This document shows, one piece after another, positions 24,719-34,430 of a DNA stretch of 53,342 nucleotides. How positions within the stretch are numbered: position 1 is the stretch's first letter; each line of letters begins with the position of its first letter. The position numbers and the translations under genes were made by a program. Below the pieces are notes generated by a model, which saw only the letters and a list, made by a program, of their open reading frames with translations, was not told the DNA's origin and did no database searches. The stretch is taken from NCBI GenBank assembly GCA_021736645.1, contig JAIPFM010000187.1, positions 1 to 53,342 on the forward strand. The letters are read 5' to 3'. The DNA is from Phycisphaerae bacterium. GTDB lineage: Bacteria > Planctomycetota > Phycisphaerae > Sedimentisphaerales > Anaerobacaceae.

Positions 24719-25903
24719 ATGAGATCTTGTGAGCGCATGCAGCAGGTACAGACGCCCATCATTCCCATCGTGGGGCAATGGATCCGTCAGCACCCCGGAA
24801 CCCTCTCTCTGGGTCAGGGCATGGTGGGGTACGGCCCACCGAGCCAGATACAAGAGCAGCTCAATGGCTTTTTTGAGCGTAAAGAAGTGCACGAGTATCA
24901 GGCCGTGAGCGGGATGGCGCCTCTGCGGGAGGCGATCCGCAAGAAACTGCACCAGGAAAACGGGATAGACCTCCCTCCTGATGACGCCCAGGGGGACCTG
25001 AGCCTTTGTGTGACAGCTGGTGCCAACATGGCCTTTATGAATGCCGTGCTGGCCGTGACAGATCCCGGAGACGAAATCCTTCTCCTGCGGCCTTTTTACT
25101 TCAACCATGAAATGGCCGTGCACATGGCCGGCTGTACGCCCATGGCGGTGGACACGGACGACGTCTATCAGCCGACGGTGAGCTGCATCGCAGAACGGAT
25201 CACAGAGCGGACGCGGGCGATTGTGACTATATCGCCGAACAATCCCACGGGGGCGGTGTATCCGGAGGCTTTACTCCGACAAATCAATACCCTGTGCTGC
25301 GAACGCAAACTCTATCATATTCATGACGAGACCTACGAGTACTTCACGTTTGACGGGGCCGTCCACTTTTCTCCGGCATCCATGGCCGGCAGCGCGGCCC
25401 ATACGATCTCGCTGTTTTCGCTGTCCAAGGCCTATGGATTTGCCGGATGGCGTATCGGCTATATGGTCTTTCCGTCACACCTGGAAGAGTCCATCAAGAA
25501 AATTCAGGACACCCTCTTGATCTGCCCGCCGATTATCTCCCAGGTCGCGGCCCTGGGGGCCTTGCAGGCCGGTAGGGGGTACTGTGAGCAACACCTGCCC
25601 GCCCTGAGTGAAACCCGTGACATTGTGTGGCGCGGCTTGCAGCAAATCCGGGAACTCTGTGAGTCTCCCATGACTCAAGGCGCTTTCTATTATCTATTGA
25701 AAATCAGGACACCCCTCTCCGGTATGGAACTGACCCGGCGCCTTATCCAGGAATTCAAGGTCGCAGTCATTCCAGGCGAAACCTTTGGATTGACCCGCGG
25801 GTGTCATCTGCGTCTATCCTACGGTCCTCTGGACAGGGATACTGCCGCGCAAGGCGTGGGACGCCTGGTACGGGGGCTGCAACAGCTCGCGACCTCCCAT
25901 TAA
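24719..25903 (+). CDS. PLP-dependent class I/II aminotransferase
   Basis: 394 residues; ATG with GGAG 8 bases upstream. Fold-type I landmarks: SLGQGMVGYGPP near the N-terminus; AGANMAFMNAVLAVTDPGDEILL; the ring-stacking and Asn region TISPNNPTGAVYP; the Asp of YHIHDETYEYF; the Schiff-base Lys in FSLSKAYGFAGWRIGY; and the substrate Arg in CHLRLSYG near the C-terminus. It transfers an amino group between an amino acid and a 2-oxo acid (aspartate, aromatic or similar), probably in the cytoplasm. Specificity cannot be read from sequence alone. It is divergent from the BlaI operon and has no obvious operon partner. Confidence 0.87.
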   Translation: MRSCERMQQVQTPIIPIVGQWIRQHPGTLSLGQGMVGYGPPSQIQEQLNGFFERKEVHEYQAVSGMAPLREAIRKKLHQENGIDLPPDDAQGDLSLCVTAGANMAFMNAVLAVTDPGDEILLLRPFYFNHEMAVHMAGCTPMAVDTDDVYQPTVSCIAERITERTRAIVTISPNNPTGAVYPEALLRQINTLCCERKLYHIHDETYEYFTFDGAVHFSPASMAGSAAHTISLFSLSKAYGFAGWRIGYMVFPSHLEESIKKIQDTLLICPPIISQVAALGALQAGRGYCEQHLPALSETRDIVWRGLQQIRELCESPMTQGAFYYLLKIRTPLSGMELTRRLIQEFKVAVIPGETFGLTRGCHLRLSYGPLDRDTAAQGVGRLVRGLQQLATSH

Positions 25904-25905
25904 AA

Positions 25906-25983
25906 GACCGGGCCACGGGTGCCGATGCGCCGTACTTCAACAGGCAATCCACAGGCGTGACCCCACACGAGGTCATCGTTTGA
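25906..25983 (+). pseudogene. Tiny remnant of an AraC-family DNA-binding domain
   Basis: Immediately after the aminotransferase, in a different frame, lies ATGADAPYFNRQ-STGVTPHEVIV followed by TGA. This mirrors the second helix-turn-helix of AraC proteins (ATGFxDxSYFxRxFKRxTGxTPxEYL) with a few residues deleted. Only about 25 codons remain, so the call is tentative. Confidence 0.35.
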
Positions 25984-26103
25984 AATCATCGGGCAATTCT
26001 GAGAATCTCTGCCATGGGTGTCAACCGATTGTCTGCCTGTTTCGTCATTTTGTACAGACCATGTGTCATTGAAACTGACGGAATCAAGGTGAGGTAAAGA
26101 CTG

Positions 26104-28008
26104 ATGAAATCCATGACTGTGGCAGGGTTCGTGATTATTTGGCTTGGCTGTAGCGGCTTTGCAGTGAATCCCGGCGATACACCCGGGGGAACTGAGAAGA
26201 GAATCCAGACGCTCATCCGGGAATTGGATAGCGCAGGGTGGAGTCGGGCTTCGGAAGCATTGGTGCGCATTGGCGGTCCTGCAGTGGATCCGCTGCTTGA
26301 CGCGCTGAATCAGAATTCGCACTGGATATCTGCCAGGGCCAGTGCGCCATTGTCGATGATTGGGTCGGAGAAGGCCGTTGAGGGACTGCTCAAAGCCCTT
26401 GACAACAAGGCGCTGGACAATCGGATCATACGGTCCATTCTTCAATCACTGGGACAGGTCGAATCCGAACGTGTTGTGGCGTCGCTGATTCGGCATCTCA
26501 GTCATGAGGACGTGTGGGTGCGCTGTGCTGCGGTCAGATCGCTGGGCACCCTCGGTGGCGAGAAAGCTGAAGCCGCGCTGATCGACGCCTTGCAAGACAG
26601 GGAGTCCTATGTGGTTGGGAGCGCCATTGCCGAATTGGGACAGATGAAATCAGCGAGCGCACCTGGACCTCTGGTAGACTGCCTGGAACACGGGGAGGGC
26701 ATGACCCGAATAAAAGTCAGCCGGGCTCTCGTACAGATCGGCGAGACGTCCGTGGATGCGATTGTTTCGAACCTGCGCAACGACATGGACCGCGACACCT
26801 GCTGGCATCTGGTCTGGGCGCTGGGGCAGATCAAGTCGGACGCTGCGAGTGAACCTCTGGTCCATGCGCTGGGCAGCGAGAACTGGATGGTTCGAAACGA
26901 AGCGGCAGTCTCACTGGTGAGGATCCATGCTCACAGGTCCTTAGACCCTCTGCGCAGACTGCTCAAAAGCAGTCACCACGAGTCTCGCACCCAGGCCGCC
27001 TGGATTCTCAAGACACTTGAATCCGGTTGCAGCAATCTGTCGGCGCCTTCATGGGGCAGGGAAAACGCCCTCGCTGATCATGCGACCGTCTCGGCATCAG
27101 AAGAGACGACCCCTGTCATCGTTGAACGCACGTCCTATGCATTGTGCCCGCATCGTTTTGGCAGCCTGCCCTCTGTGCCGTCGCCTTACACTGCCGATGA
27201 TGGACGCGAGATCGTCGTCACGTCCACCCAGGACAGCACCTACATGCTCGTCCCCGTGACGCTGGAAAACAGTGACCGCAAAGGGCGGCAACGGTACGTG
27301 GATGCAGACGATTTTCCAACCCTGGCCCAAACCGGATATCACTCAGCAGCGGCGCTGGAGCGGACAGGCATTATCACCGGTCGTTCCACGGCTGAAATCA
27401 CCGAACTTGGACGTCCCGGCAGATTGTCCACCAGCGGTTTTCTCGCTGCTGACGAGGACATCATGTCTGTCTTGAAGGGGGATAATCGCTTTGCCCGGAG
27501 TCTGGGTCTTTCGCACACGCAGTTGGCCAGGCCGCTGTTTCATGTGCTCAACCTGACAGACCGAAATCAGGCCCATGCGAACTACCTCAGCTATGAAGGC
27601 CACCGAGCCGAATACCCTCCATGTCTTTACCATGGCAAGACGATATCTGTGAAGGTGGAGTACACTCGGGGCGGTCAGGAGTCCCTATTCGACGACGGTC
27701 TCAATGGGGCTCTGGCCATTCGGATTTCTCGTGATCTGGAGCCACGAGAGAAAGACTATCTCGACAGGAAATATTCACACCTGAACCCGCAGCAGAGGGA
27801 TGAACTTGTCTCGAAGCTGTCTTCCCTGTTTATCGGTGAGATGGTGATGTACTACGTCCAATGGTACGGATTCTATGAAGGCCACACCGAATGGAGAGCC
27901 GATCCGATTGCCATTGCATTCATTTTCGGGATGAAGGATCTGGAGGAAATCGATTCGGCGTTTGCAGGAAGACTGCACCACGCATTAACAGAGCATTTCA
28001 CAAGATAG
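26104..28008 (+). CDS. Exported HEAT-repeat protein with unknown C-terminal domain
   Basis: 634 residues; GAGG lies upstream of the ATG. An N-terminal hydrophobic segment (MTVAGFVIIWLGCSGFA) indicates export. A cysteine there might be lipidated, but the lipobox is poor. Residues about 35-310 contain at least eight PBS-lyase-type HEAT repeats of about 31 residues (VGALxxAL / VRxxAAxALGxIG pattern, for example VWVRCAAVRSLGTLGGEKA and CWHLVWALGQIKSDAASEP). Residues 340-634 form an unrecognised domain with no membrane segment. It contains FHVLNLTDRNQAHANYLSYE, KTISVKVEYTRGGQESLFDD and a C-terminal MVMYYVQWYGFYEGHTEWR. HEAT arrays are protein-interaction scaffolds; a role at the cell envelope is inferred only from the signal. 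Confidence 0.7.
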   Translation: MKSMTVAGFVIIWLGCSGFAVNPGDTPGGTEKRIQTLIRELDSAGWSRASEALVRIGGPAVDPLLDALNQNSHWISARASAPLSMIGSEKAVEGLLKALDNKALDNRIIRSILQSLGQVESERVVASLIRHLSHEDVWVRCAAVRSLGTLGGEKAEAALIDALQDRESYVVGSAIAELGQMKSASAPGPLVDCLEHGEGMTRIKVSRALVQIGETSVDAIVSNLRNDMDRDTCWHLVWALGQIKSDAASEPLVHALGSENWMVRNEAAVSLVRIHAHRSLDPLRRLLKSSHHESRTQAAWILKTLESGCSNLSAPSWGRENALADHATVSASEETTPVIVERTSYALCPHRFGSLPSVPSPYTADDGREIVVTSTQDSTYMLVPVTLENSDRKGRQRYVDADDFPTLAQTGYHSAAALERTGIITGRSTAEITELGRPGRLSTSGFLAADEDIMSVLKGDNRFARSLGLSHTQLARPLFHVLNLTDRNQAHANYLSYEGHRAEYPPCLYHGKTISVKVEYTRGGQESLFDDGLNGALAIRISRDLEPREKDYLDRKYSHLNPQQRDELVSKLSSLFIGEMVMYYVQWYGFYEGHTEWRADPIAIAFIFGMKDLEEIDSAFAGRLHHALTEHFTR

Positions 28009-28431
28009 CGTGTCTTGGCGTCCATTCGAAATGTGTCTTGATGAGATTGATGGTCCGTCTGCTCTCGCCACGGCGGATTCAATTCTGTTTGGCCCGTCAT
28101 GACAAGGTCTGTTTCGAGTGATTACGGTATTAAGTTACAGGGAGTGTAATGGCTGACAACCCTGACGTCAAATGTTGCCTGCTCTAACCTCGCTCTCAGG
28201 GGAAGCTTGGCCCACGTACAAGCTTTAACCAAGCCCACAGATATCGCTGGATTAGGACATGTGAGGAGCAAGTCGGGATCAGGGTACGCCCAAGAAGCCG
28301 TAAACTGAAGAATTCTGAGCGGTCTTGGGACGCCAGGACCAAAAAAGAGGCTTAAATCATAGTCAAAATCGTTGAAATTGAACCATATTAAAGGCTATTA
28401 TAGGGGTCAGGGTATGCAAAGGAGGCATTTT
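28009..28431. other. Non-coding spacer upstream of the LRR protein
   Basis: No gene, remnant or strong dyad was recognised. The only clear signal is the strong AAAGGAGG at 28418-28425 that serves the next gene. Confidence 0.4.
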
Positions 28432-31400
28432 TTGAAGTCATATGCGAAATGTAAGATCAGGGAGACAACAATCAAATTTCGTGACATTGTGTTTTCTATG
28501 TTTGATGGAGTTTTATCGCGATCCTTGATTGTTTCCTGGGTACTTCTGAGTCCTTGCGCCCTTGCGGAATCACCCGTATACTTTGAGGATGTTAAACTAA
28601 AAACTGCGGTGGAAGATGCCTTGTGGGTCTACGACCCGACACCCGCAGACATGATGGGCCTATTTGAACTAACCTCCTCAGGTGGTGGCATCGAATCCCT
28701 GATTGGCCTGGAGTACGCATCCAACTTGATGTCACTCACACTATCCTATAACCAAATTTCAGACATGTCCCCAATACAAAACCTTGCTCAGCTTAAAATC
28801 CTCATCATAAATGACAACGATATTAGCGACTTATCTCCATTGTCCGGTTTGAGACAGTTAACAACCCTGGATATTCATCGCAACAAAGTAACGGATATCT
28901 CCTCACTGTCACAACTCACAGCACTCAGTCAGCTTATTATTCGCTTGAATGACATTACAGATATAACTGCGATGGAAAATCTGACCAATCTTGAAATCCT
29001 CAACATGCAGAACTGTCAAGTCACAGATATATCAGTTCTTGCTGGTTTAACCCAGATGAAACAACTCCAGTTGCAGGGTAATAGACTTCAAAATCTGGAA
29101 CCATTGGCCAGCCTAAATCACTTGAGTGGTCTTCTACTACATAATAATCGCATAGAGAACATTTCTGTCCTCACAAAACTCTGCGAGCTTTCAACGCTGA
29201 CTCTGGAAAATAATTGGCTTAACCAAGCCGCCTACAGTGAACATCTGTCCGAAATATTGGCCAACAATCCCGGCATTAGTCTCTCCTATTCATCCAATAG
29301 GCAGCCGGTAGAGAACCTCTCAGCATCAACCGATCTTTGTGCTGACAGGGTTAAGTTATCATGGAATAAAGTAAACAATGGACCTCTGTATACCAGTTAC
29401 TATCAGGTTCTAAGATCGACCAGTGCGGATGGAGAAAAAACCGCTATCAGTCCCTGGAGCACAAGGCTCTCATTTGAGGATAGTACTATTGCCTCGGGAG
29501 GCACTGCTTATTACTGGGTTCAGTCTGCAACATCCGGTCAGGGAGACAACAGGGGGTCATACAGTGACCCTGTGATGGTCCTGTGTCAATGTTTATCAAA
29601 GGTCACTCTATCCTCTACCGTCGGGGGGCAAGTTCTGGCACCGGGTACCGGGACCCATACTTACGATTCCATGACGTCCGTGCCCATAGTGGCTCAGGCT
29701 AATCCGAATTACGTGTTTACCGGCTGGACTGGTACTGCAGTGGATGCAGGTAAAGTGGCGAATGCAACCTCTGCAAGTACGATTCTGACCATGGCTGGGG
29801 ATTACACACTCGTGGCGAATTTCAAACTTGTTACGCTTGACGATTCAAATCTGTATGTAGATGCCAATGCCTTTGAGAATTCAGTGCAGGATGGGACAAA
29901 AGAGAAGCCATTTTCCTCCATTCAGCAGGCCATTGATGCGGCCAGGGATGGAGAAACCGTGGTTGTCCTTCCTGGTATGTATGTTGAGTCTCTGAATTTC
30001 AAGGGCAAGGCTGTTTGTGTGACGAGTCTTGCTTTGGCTGATTCCAATGCCTTGGCTGCTTTGGGAGAGCCCAACTGTCTGGGTGCCATAGACCAGACCA
30101 TAGTCCACGGCAATTACGATGGGCCGGTGGTGGTGTTTGAGAGTGGCGAAGACGCCAATGTCGTGTTGAGTGGTTTCTCGATTACAGGGGGGCTTGCCTT
30201 ATCAGGTAGTGGCATTCAGTGTTACAGTAGCGGTCCCACGATCAGCCATTGTGTGATCACAGGCAACCGTGCCACAAGATTAAACGGCGGGGCTGTGGAC
30301 TCCTGTCAAAGTGCTCTGACCTTTATCAACTGTACGATTGCAGACAACTATACTCTGGATGTTCAGGGTCCGGCCGTATCCTGCCACGACAGTCAAGATG
30401 TGTTCGTCAATTGTATTTTCTGGAGCAGTCACCCGGATCAGATCGTTGTTGTCTCTGGCGATGATCCACTGATCCAGTACTGCGATGTCCAGGGCCTTCT
30501 CTGGCCAGGGCCAGGCAATATCAGCGTAGACCCGTATTTTGCCGTGCCTGGAGATTATCATTTGCAGTCAGCATCTGGGCGTTATGCTCCCAATGAGAGT
30601 GATCCGAATGCACCAGCTTGGGCAATCGATTCGGCGACCAGCCCATGCATTGACCTGGGTGACCCTTCCAGTGGTTTTGACAAGGAATCTACGCCTAATG
30701 GCCATCGCATAAACATGGGTGCTTATGGGAATACGGTGGATGCCAGTCGATCCGTTGTTTCCGATGAGATTGACTTTGTGTCCATCTCTGAGGGTAATTT
30801 CACAGGTGACATGAGTCGACATGAGATCACCAATGGACAATACTGTGCATATCTCAATGCGGCTTTAGCTGACAGTGTGATTGCGGTTTACAATAACCGC
30901 GTTTATGCAGCAAGTGATACGGCCTGTGCCACAGCTTACTTTGACACCTTTGCTCAATCCGGGAGTAGTCTGATTGTCTATTCTGAGGGCACATTCTGGA
31001 TTCCCCCACGTGACGGCATCCGTATGAACAATCATCCTGTGGTGCGGGTGAGTTGGTACGGGGCCGTGGCATTTTGCGATTATTATGGTTACCGGTTGCC
31101 TAATGAGTTGGAATGGCGAGATGTGGCAGACTACGACGGCAGTTACATTTATGGCTGTGGCACTAGTCTTGATTCGAGTAAGGCAAACTATGGTTCGAAT
31201 AATCCTCTTGGATTGACGTGCTATCCGTATACTTCTCCCGTGGGTTATTATCCGGCCTGTGGGTACGGTATGTACGATCTGGCAGGTAATGTCCTGGAGT
31301 GGACGGCCAGTCTCTCTGGGGACTCTCTTATTATCTGTGGTGGTAGCTGGTATGATGAAGGCAACGACTGTAGGCTTTCCCACAGGTTTTCAGGCGACCC

Positions 31401-31443
31401 AACCAAGACTTACAGCCATGTAGGTTTTAGAGTCTGTCGTTAG
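28432..31443 (+). CDS. Exported LRR / InlB-repeat / beta-helix / FGE-fold protein
   Basis: The start is taken as the TTG at 28432, six bases after AAAGGAGG. Upstream TTG/ATG starts overlap that site, and ATG 28498 would give a shorter, cleaner signal peptide (MFDGVLSRSLIVSWVLLSP). After the signal come eight internalin-type 22-residue leucine-rich repeats (LxxLxLxxNxIxDISxLxxL, about residues 75-275). Next are an FN3-like domain (about 290-385) and an InlB B-repeat-like domain (GGQVLAPGTGTHTYDS, VFTGWTG, YTLVANF). A beta-helix opens with PFSSIQQAIDAARDGETVVV. The C-terminus is an FGE/SUMF1-fold domain (EITNGQYCAYLN, VVRVSWYGAVAFCDYYGYRLPNELEW, YDLAGNVLEW, GGSWYDEGNDCRLSHR, VGFRVCR). Only one cysteine lies at the usual FGE active-site region, so binding rather than catalysis is likely. 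Probably a surface adhesin or recognition protein. Confidence 0.82.
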   Translation: MKSYAKCKIRETTIKFRDIVFSMFDGVLSRSLIVSWVLLSPCALAESPVYFEDVKLKTAVEDALWVYDPTPADMMGLFELTSSGGGIESLIGLEYASNLMSLTLSYNQISDMSPIQNLAQLKILIINDNDISDLSPLSGLRQLTTLDIHRNKVTDISSLSQLTALSQLIIRLNDITDITAMENLTNLEILNMQNCQVTDISVLAGLTQMKQLQLQGNRLQNLEPLASLNHLSGLLLHNNRIENISVLTKLCELSTLTLENNWLNQAAYSEHLSEILANNPGISLSYSSNRQPVENLSASTDLCADRVKLSWNKVNNGPLYTSYYQVLRSTSADGEKTAISPWSTRLSFEDSTIASGGTAYYWVQSATSGQGDNRGSYSDPVMVLCQCLSKVTLSSTVGGQVLAPGTGTHTYDSMTSVPIVAQANPNYVFTGWTGTAVDAGKVANATSASTILTMAGDYTLVANFKLVTLDDSNLYVDANAFENSVQDGTKEKPFSSIQQAIDAARDGETVVVLPGMYVESLNFKGKAVCVTSLALADSNALAALGEPNCLGAIDQTIVHGNYDGPVVVFESGEDANVVLSGFSITGGLALSGSGIQCYSSGPTISHCVITGNRATRLNGGAVDSCQSALTFINCTIADNYTLDVQGPAVSCHDSQDVFVNCIFWSSHPDQIVVVSGDDPLIQYCDVQGLLWPGPGNISVDPYFAVPGDYHLQSASGRYAPNESDPNAPAWAIDSATSPCIDLGDPSSGFDKESTPNGHRINMGAYGNTVDASRSVVSDEIDFVSISEGNFTGDMSRHEITNGQYCAYLNAALADSVIAVYNNRVYAASDTACATAYFDTFAQSGSSLIVYSEGTFWIPPRDGIRMNNHPVVRVSWYGAVAFCDYYGYRLPNELEWRDVADYDGSYIYGCGTSLDSSKANYGSNNPLGLTCYPYTSPVGYYPACGYGMYDLAGNVLEWTASLSGDSLIICGGSWYDEGNDCRLSHRFSGDPTKTYSHVGFRVCR

Positions 31444-31730
31444 CCAATAAGATATGTTGAACTGCCTCCTGTGGCTATCGCCCAGGCCCGTGCGTGCATG
31501 ACATCATCGGATTCTTTAAAAGGCACCCAAAATGGCGTCATGATCGTTAATTGGCGACTATCACTCTACTACAGCCAAAGAGGCAGTTATTTGTTGAAGT
31601 TCAGCAATTCCCTCTCCACAAGTACTTCATTAATAATGCCTTGAAGAATAGGGTAGAACTTGAACGTCTTCAATGGCCTGTTGGTCGTTCACGAACACCG
31701 GCCTTTTTTGGGGGACGCATGTGTCGGTAA
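31444..31730. other. Non-coding spacer
   Basis: Nothing convincing was seen between the FGE-fold protein and the Orc1/Cdc6-like remnant. Confidence 0.3.
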
Positions 31731-32001
31731 TCAAGCGATTTTCGGTGGTCCCATTCTGCCTTGACAAGCACAGACTATCTCACGGATTCGACCATGCCGG
31801 CCTCTGGGGAGTATGTGGGTTCGGACAAAACCATATAGATCCAATTCATTGAGTGATTCCCTGAATGCCCGAATGGCTACTGCGCGCATGCGCGTCTCCC
31901 GGCAGAAAGCCTGATACTGTTCGTATATTACTCCGGTCTCAGATTTGGGTCTCCCTGTCTTGCGTACAGTCTAGTATGATGGCAGCCAGTCCTGCCTGCA
32001 T
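31731..32001 (-). pseudogene. Frameshifted remnant resembling an Orc1/Cdc6 winged-helix end
   Basis: On the minus strand the frame from 31970 down to the TGA at 31731-31733 reads SETGVIYEQYQAFCRETR, then AFRESLNELDLYGFVRTHIL, then PRGRHGRIREIV. This follows the winged-helix C-terminus of Orc1/Cdc6 replication initiators: TGxVYExYxxLC, then RRxSDxxxELDxLGI, then SRGRYGRTKEI. A second frame just upstream (32001-31939) reads MQAGLAAIILDCTQDRETQ, fitting the preceding helix, so one frameshift near 31950 separates them. No AAA+ ATPase domain is left. The call rests on pattern only. Confidence 0.45.
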
Positions 32002-32158
32002 CTGTGCTGAAGCCGTCCGGATTACTGGGACAGGTCAATATACTGAGCCTGACGTGAGTCAAGTTTTCAGAAGATTATGGCAGAGACGAATCGACCCCGT
32101 TTTTCCCATGGCTGGAAAGAAGCGAAGCGGTTAATATACCGGTTAAAAAGGAGATCCC

Positions 32159-34378
32159 GTGAAAATCAGAAACCTGAGCTGCGTTATAAACACAATCGTT
32201 TTTGCCTTTCTATTCAGTTGTGCCTCGTACGGGGACGTCGACACCCCAAAGATCACATCCAGGGCCGCTGAACCGGTCCAGGCTGCCGTGCCCCGGTGGC
32301 ATATACATGACGTCGCCTTCACCGCCAGCGACGTCGCGGGCAATCCCTTTGAGGTTGGCCTGAGCGCCACGGTCAAGGGACCGGGCGGACAGACATTCAC
32401 TGTGCCAGGCTTCTATGACGGCAACCATACCTGGAAGGTTCGCGTCTCACTGACGACGAAAGGCGATTGGTCGCTCGTCACGCAATCGGATCTGGCGGCG
32501 CTAAACGGCCAACGGGCAGCATTCGTCTGCGTAGACAATCCAAACCCACGGGTCCATGGCGGCCTGCGTGTGGATCCGCAGCATCCGGATCATTTTATCC
32601 ATGAGGACGGCACGCGCTATTTCCTCATGGGTTACGAGTGCGACTGGCTGTGGGCCTTGGACATGGATGACCCACTCCTGCCCACCGTGAATCCGTTTCT
32701 CGACACGCTGGCAGCCCATGGTTTCAACTATATCATCTTGAACAGCTACGCCCACGACACCGGTTGGCGCAAGGGCAAGACCGGTGCCGATGATTACGGC
32801 CCACCACAATACTATGCCTGGGAGGGCAGCAATGAGCAACCCGATCACAGCCGGTTTAATCTGGCCTACTGGCAGCACTACGACCGTGTGATCGAGGCAC
32901 TCCAGCGGCGGGGCATGACGGCGCACATCCTGATGAAGGTCTATAACAAAATGGTCAATTGGCCCCCCAAAGGCAGCCCGCAAGACGATCTCTTCTTCCG
33001 ATGGCTCATTGCGCGCTATGCCGCCTATCCAAACATTATATGGGATTTTTCCAAGGAGGCGCACAACGAGAAGGATCTCGACTACAAACTGGACCGGTTT
33101 CGCTTCATTCGCCAGAACGATGCCTATGGACGGCTCGTCACCTGCCACGACGACGACAAGGCCAACGACAGCAGAGCCTACGACACGTTGAATGACTTCC
33201 GCGCAGACCAGCATCATTCCAAATGGCGGGAAAAGGTACTGCAACAACGCCAGCGACGGGCCTGGCCGGTCGTGAATGTGGAGTTTGGCTACGAGCACGG
33301 CCCCGACGGCATGGCCGACAAGACCTACGGCGTGGTGCAGCCGCCGGAGGAAGTGATCCGTCGTGCCTGGGAAATTTCGATGGCTGGCGGTTATACTGCC
33401 TACTACTACACCTACACAGCTTGGGATGTGGTGCGTCCTGAGGATACGCCGCCGGGTTATGATTACTTCAAACACCTGCGGAGTTTTTTTGAGACTACGC
33501 GCTACTGGGAACTCGACCCAATGGATAACTTTGTGAGCCAAGGTTGGTGTCTGGCCAATCCTGGCGAGGAATATGTTGTCTTTCTGAACCAGGCAGCACC
33601 GTTTACGCTCCAGGTGGCGGCAGCATCCAGTCCTTTGCTGGCGGTTTGGTACCATCCTTTAACCGGCCAGCGTGTCGAGGCAGGCTCGCTGACCAATGGC
33701 CAGCACCGATTGACGCCACCCACTGCCTGGGCCCCGAGCCCAGTGGCCTTGCATGTGTACGCCCACGATGGTAGCAGTGCCAAGAGCGCGTTGGAAGCAG
33801 ATACACAGGGATGGACCAATATCATGCCGCCCCCGGATCTGGCCGGTTGGAACCGTGTGCCCGTTCCACCAGGGGGCACCTTGGGCCGTGGGCAGTGGCA
33901 CGTCGATGCCGACCAACAGTTCCTCATCTGCGATGGAGACGGCGGGCACGACATGCTCCTGACCGAACGGCAATACGAGGACGTCATTTTCCACTTTGAG
34001 TTTCGCTATACGAAGGTCGAAGGCAAGAAAGGCTACAACAGCGGCGCCTATACCCGTAATTCCAAGGACGGCGCAATCTGGCACCAGGCCCAGTTTGGTG
34101 ATGCCAGCGGCGGATTTCTTTTTGGTAGAACAAAAACGGCCGATGGTAAGGGCAAATCTTTCAATGTGAACAAACAGGTTACTGGAAATCGCGTGAAGCC
34201 GGCTGGCGAGTGGAACACGATGGAGATCACCGCACGTGGTGAGACACTCACGCTTTGGGTCAACGGCGCAGTCACTTGCCAGTTTGACGGCTGTGGTGTG
34301 ACGAGGGGGCATGTCGGTCTGGAAGGCGAAGGGTATCGCATCGAATTCCGAAATCTGAAAATTAAAGAACTACATTAG
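32159..34378 (+). CDS. Exported DUF5060 / GH140-like / DUF1080 protein
   Basis: The GTG start at 32159 follows AAAAGGAG. A signal peptide is present (MKIRNLSCVINTIVFAFLFSCASYG). Residues about 40-125 are a DUF5060 Ig-like domain (PRWHIHDVAFTASD, TWKVRVSLTTKGDW). Residues about 135-460 are an apiosidase-like TIM barrel (DUF4038/GH140 type: HEDGTRYFLMGYECDWLW, NIIWDFSKEAHNE with a candidate acid/base Glu, VVNVEFGYEH with a candidate nucleophile Glu). A collagen-binding-like beta-domain follows to about 545. Residues about 550-739 are a DUF1080 / 3-keto-disaccharide hydrolase domain (LTERQYEDVIFHFEFRY, GYNSGAYTRN, WNTMEITARGETLTLWVNG, GHVGLEGEGYRIEFRNLKIK). The product probably acts on plant- or algal-type side-chain sugars outside the cell; the substrate is inferred. 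Confidence 0.8.
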   Translation: MKIRNLSCVINTIVFAFLFSCASYGDVDTPKITSRAAEPVQAAVPRWHIHDVAFTASDVAGNPFEVGLSATVKGPGGQTFTVPGFYDGNHTWKVRVSLTTKGDWSLVTQSDLAALNGQRAAFVCVDNPNPRVHGGLRVDPQHPDHFIHEDGTRYFLMGYECDWLWALDMDDPLLPTVNPFLDTLAAHGFNYIILNSYAHDTGWRKGKTGADDYGPPQYYAWEGSNEQPDHSRFNLAYWQHYDRVIEALQRRGMTAHILMKVYNKMVNWPPKGSPQDDLFFRWLIARYAAYPNIIWDFSKEAHNEKDLDYKLDRFRFIRQNDAYGRLVTCHDDDKANDSRAYDTLNDFRADQHHSKWREKVLQQRQRRAWPVVNVEFGYEHGPDGMADKTYGVVQPPEEVIRRAWEISMAGGYTAYYYTYTAWDVVRPEDTPPGYDYFKHLRSFFETTRYWELDPMDNFVSQGWCLANPGEEYVVFLNQAAPFTLQVAAASSPLLAVWYHPLTGQRVEAGSLTNGQHRLTPPTAWAPSPVALHVYAHDGSSAKSALEADTQGWTNIMPPPDLAGWNRVPVPPGGTLGRGQWHVDADQQFLICDGDGGHDMLLTERQYEDVIFHFEFRYTKVEGKKGYNSGAYTRNSKDGAIWHQAQFGDASGGFLFGRTKTADGKGKSFNVNKQVTGNRVKPAGEWNTMEITARGETLTLWVNGAVTCQFDGCGVTRGHVGLEGEGYRIEFRNLKIKELH

Positions 34379-34430
34379 CAGGGTCCATGCGACTTTCCCG
34401 CGGGCAAAACATGTTATGAAGGGTTGATTG

